Source: Chrysomallon squamiferum
Lineage: Eukaryota; Mollusca; Gastropoda; Neomphalida; Peltospiridae
Direction of reading: 5' to 3'
Assembly: GCA_012295275.1 (NCBI GenBank)
Contig: CM022669.1
Location: 1,536,140-1,600,139 of the forward strand
Length of the DNA: 64,000 nucleotides
A model generated the notes under the pieces. It made no database searches and was not told the origin of the DNA. It was given only the letters and a program-made list of their open reading frames with translations. Positions within the stretch are counted from its first letter, which is position 1. Each line of letters opens with the position of its first letter. This document shows positions 62,170 through 64,000 of this stretch, in pieces. The position numbers and the translations under genes are program-made.

Positions 62170-64000
62170 CATCATCATCATCATTATTATATTATAACTC
62201 TCTTATTTAAATGACAATAAATGAATGAATTCAATAGTTATTATTCTCATTACTAGTAATTAATTCATCTGTATTATTAAATTTGTTTTGTTTTGTTGTA
62301 CAATTTCTAATTTTATTTTAAATAAATTTCCTAAATATTGTATTGTTAAATAAAATATAAAATTTCCTAATAGTTTGTGCTTTTTATAAAGTTTTCTTCT
62401 GAAAATTATTAATTTCGAGAACAAAAAGTTACGTTATGAAAAAAATAAAATAAAATAGAAAATAGAAAAATAAAAAACAAGAACAAAAAAGCGAATTATA
62501 CAATGACACTGGTTACCGTGTTTGGATTTTCTGGAAATAAATCTGTATTTAATATTTAAATTCGTGTCCTTTTAAATAATCTACGAATAATGCTTGTGTA
62601 AACATCAGAAGACAATGTTAGATATGAAGAAGAAAAAAACCTTCTGAATTCTGTCAATGTGTGTCTGAAATTTTATTTAGTTATTTAACTGAAACAACTA
62701 TAAGTAATTTGTAATAATGTACAGATGAAATAACAACAACAACATTTTAAATAGGCACGCTGGTAAACAAAGTTTATTCACCTTCAGATACATTAGGATA
62801 TATCGTATTCAGTGATACAAAGTATTTCTTCTATACATTCTAACGTACAACAGAAACAAAATACACGCTAATATTATGTTTATACAAGAATCAAAAACAT
62901 GCAACAAAAACTTGATAACATTGGTTCGTTTCTGAATGACGACAACTGCCGATAATATACGAACATAGTGTGAACATAAAAATCCATTGCAAAGACCTGT
63001 TACTTGTTTGGTGTTAATATTGCAGTTTAACAACAAACTGATGCAAAATAATAGGACAAAAATCAACATAAACGTAAGGCAAAACATGAAGCAGTAATGT
63101 AAATCCGTGTCTGGGAGATCTCACATAGGAGTTACTAACAAGCGTTAACAGTCGTTAATGACAAATATCTGCACAGAAAACAAGAAGAAAGCATAACCCA
63201 ATAGCAAAATCTCGCACAATTTCGGCACCATTCGTAGTTACAAGACCTTTTGTAGTTCGCGAAATATTTTTGAAAGTCTTTTATAGTATTCATATACATA
63301 TATACAGAAAGTATAAAAATAACCGTCAAATGTCATTTAACAGTACAATAATAAAAGTAAAAAGCTATTACAATTACTATTATTATTATAATATCATCAA
63401 CAATTGACTGCAGTCGTAAAGAATATTGTATAGGCATAAATTATTTATTAAAACTGATGCAGATAATTATTAACAATATGCATAATTACAATAAGTAATA
63501 TTGCAATAATAATAAAGTGATTTTCTCAACTACAAATAATCATATTAGAAACATACATGTGTACAAAATACTAATGACAAGTGAAATGCATATATAAGTA
63601 TATGCGTGTATGTGTGTGTTTTCATCATACAGCACCAATCAAATGAAATGTTTAATAAAGCACTAGATATATTTAAAAGATTACTGCAGATACACCAGTT
63701 TTTTTTCCAAAAATATATGAGTTGGGATCGAAGATTACTAATAATGTGGATCCTTTCATATATCAGTTGAATATTTTATTATTAAATCTATATTAATAAT
63801 ATCATTCTAGATGTTTGTCTTTGCTTAGAGATGAAATTTATGCACTAGTCCACATTTTTCTTTGTTACGATATCCATATTCATATTACGATAATCATATT
63901 CATAAATGCCATAAAAATGGATAAAAATAATAATAAATAAATAAAATTTTATATGAAATATAATGAAGAAATAAATAATAAGTAATATAATAAATAAATT
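61740..64000. other. non-coding stretch
   Basis: AT-rich, with an (AAT)n/(CAT)n run at 62138-62190. Minus frames at 62809-63087 and 63135-63329 are hydrophobic or mixed, without motifs or good splice context. I do not support a gene here. Confidence 0.55.

Noticed and set aside
62809-63087. 92-codon hydrophobic minus-strand frame
   Set aside because: No signal-peptide pattern that convinces, no splice context and AT-driven Leu/Ile/Phe content.

Overview
The window looks like animal nuclear DNA, most likely from a mollusc or another lophotrochozoan. It is strongly AT-rich by eye. Its recognisable genes have short exons with GT-AG introns, and it is full of microsatellites, tandem arrays and small non-autonomous DNA transposons. 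No bacterial features are present (operons, ribosome binding sites, CRISPR). The placement is inferred from gene structure and protein resemblance, because I could run no searches.

Layout. 1-4.2 kb: microsatellite-rich non-coding DNA with two weak candidate exons on the minus strand. 4.3-14.3 kb: scattered plus-strand exons of a CAMSAP/Patronin (microtubule minus-end binding) gene. They include parts of the N-terminal CH domain and of the C-terminal CKK domain, but the middle of the protein and the CKK core are missing. An in-frame stop and two frame offsets point to a decayed, unprocessed duplicate. Its introns hold a 0.46 kb inverted duplication and a MITE-like element with terminal inverted repeats (TIRs). 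14.3-18.0 kb: simple repeats. 18.1-22.6 kb: an AAGT-type array with nested periods of 4, 40 and about 100-120 bp. It ends in a second, 5'-truncated copy of the MITE and then a decayed non-LTR retrotransposon ORF2 end with RNase H. 24.2-26.8 kb: non-coding. 26.8-28.6 kb: tandemly repeated exon-like units that each encode a short basic CxxC tail. 28,801-29,000: assembly gap. 29.0-40.8 kb: a 169-bp satellite with a homogeneous core and a diverged right edge, followed by a tRNA-like (B box) repeat family.

42.4-43.0 kb: two exons of a peptidyl-hydroxyglycine amidating-lyase (PAM/PAL-like) gene, probably a fragment. 43-51 kb: simple repeats, a 214-bp mariner-type deletion derivative and a second inverted-repeat element. 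51.27-59.96 kb: the only gene that looks intact, an 11-exon ankyrin-repeat protein of about 727 residues whose exon phases all match. One of its introns carries a hAT-type MITE. 60.5-61.8 kb: minus-strand exon candidates and a stop-interrupted reading frame that I do not recognise. The rest, to 64 kb, shows nothing I can support as a gene.

The genes do not form a common pathway. The main story is repeat biology around gene fragments. I found no clear new molecular system. The items most worth following are the tandem terminal-exon-like array (26.8-28.6 kb), the exon-depleted CAMSAP copy with its inverted duplication, and the two large hierarchical tandem arrays.
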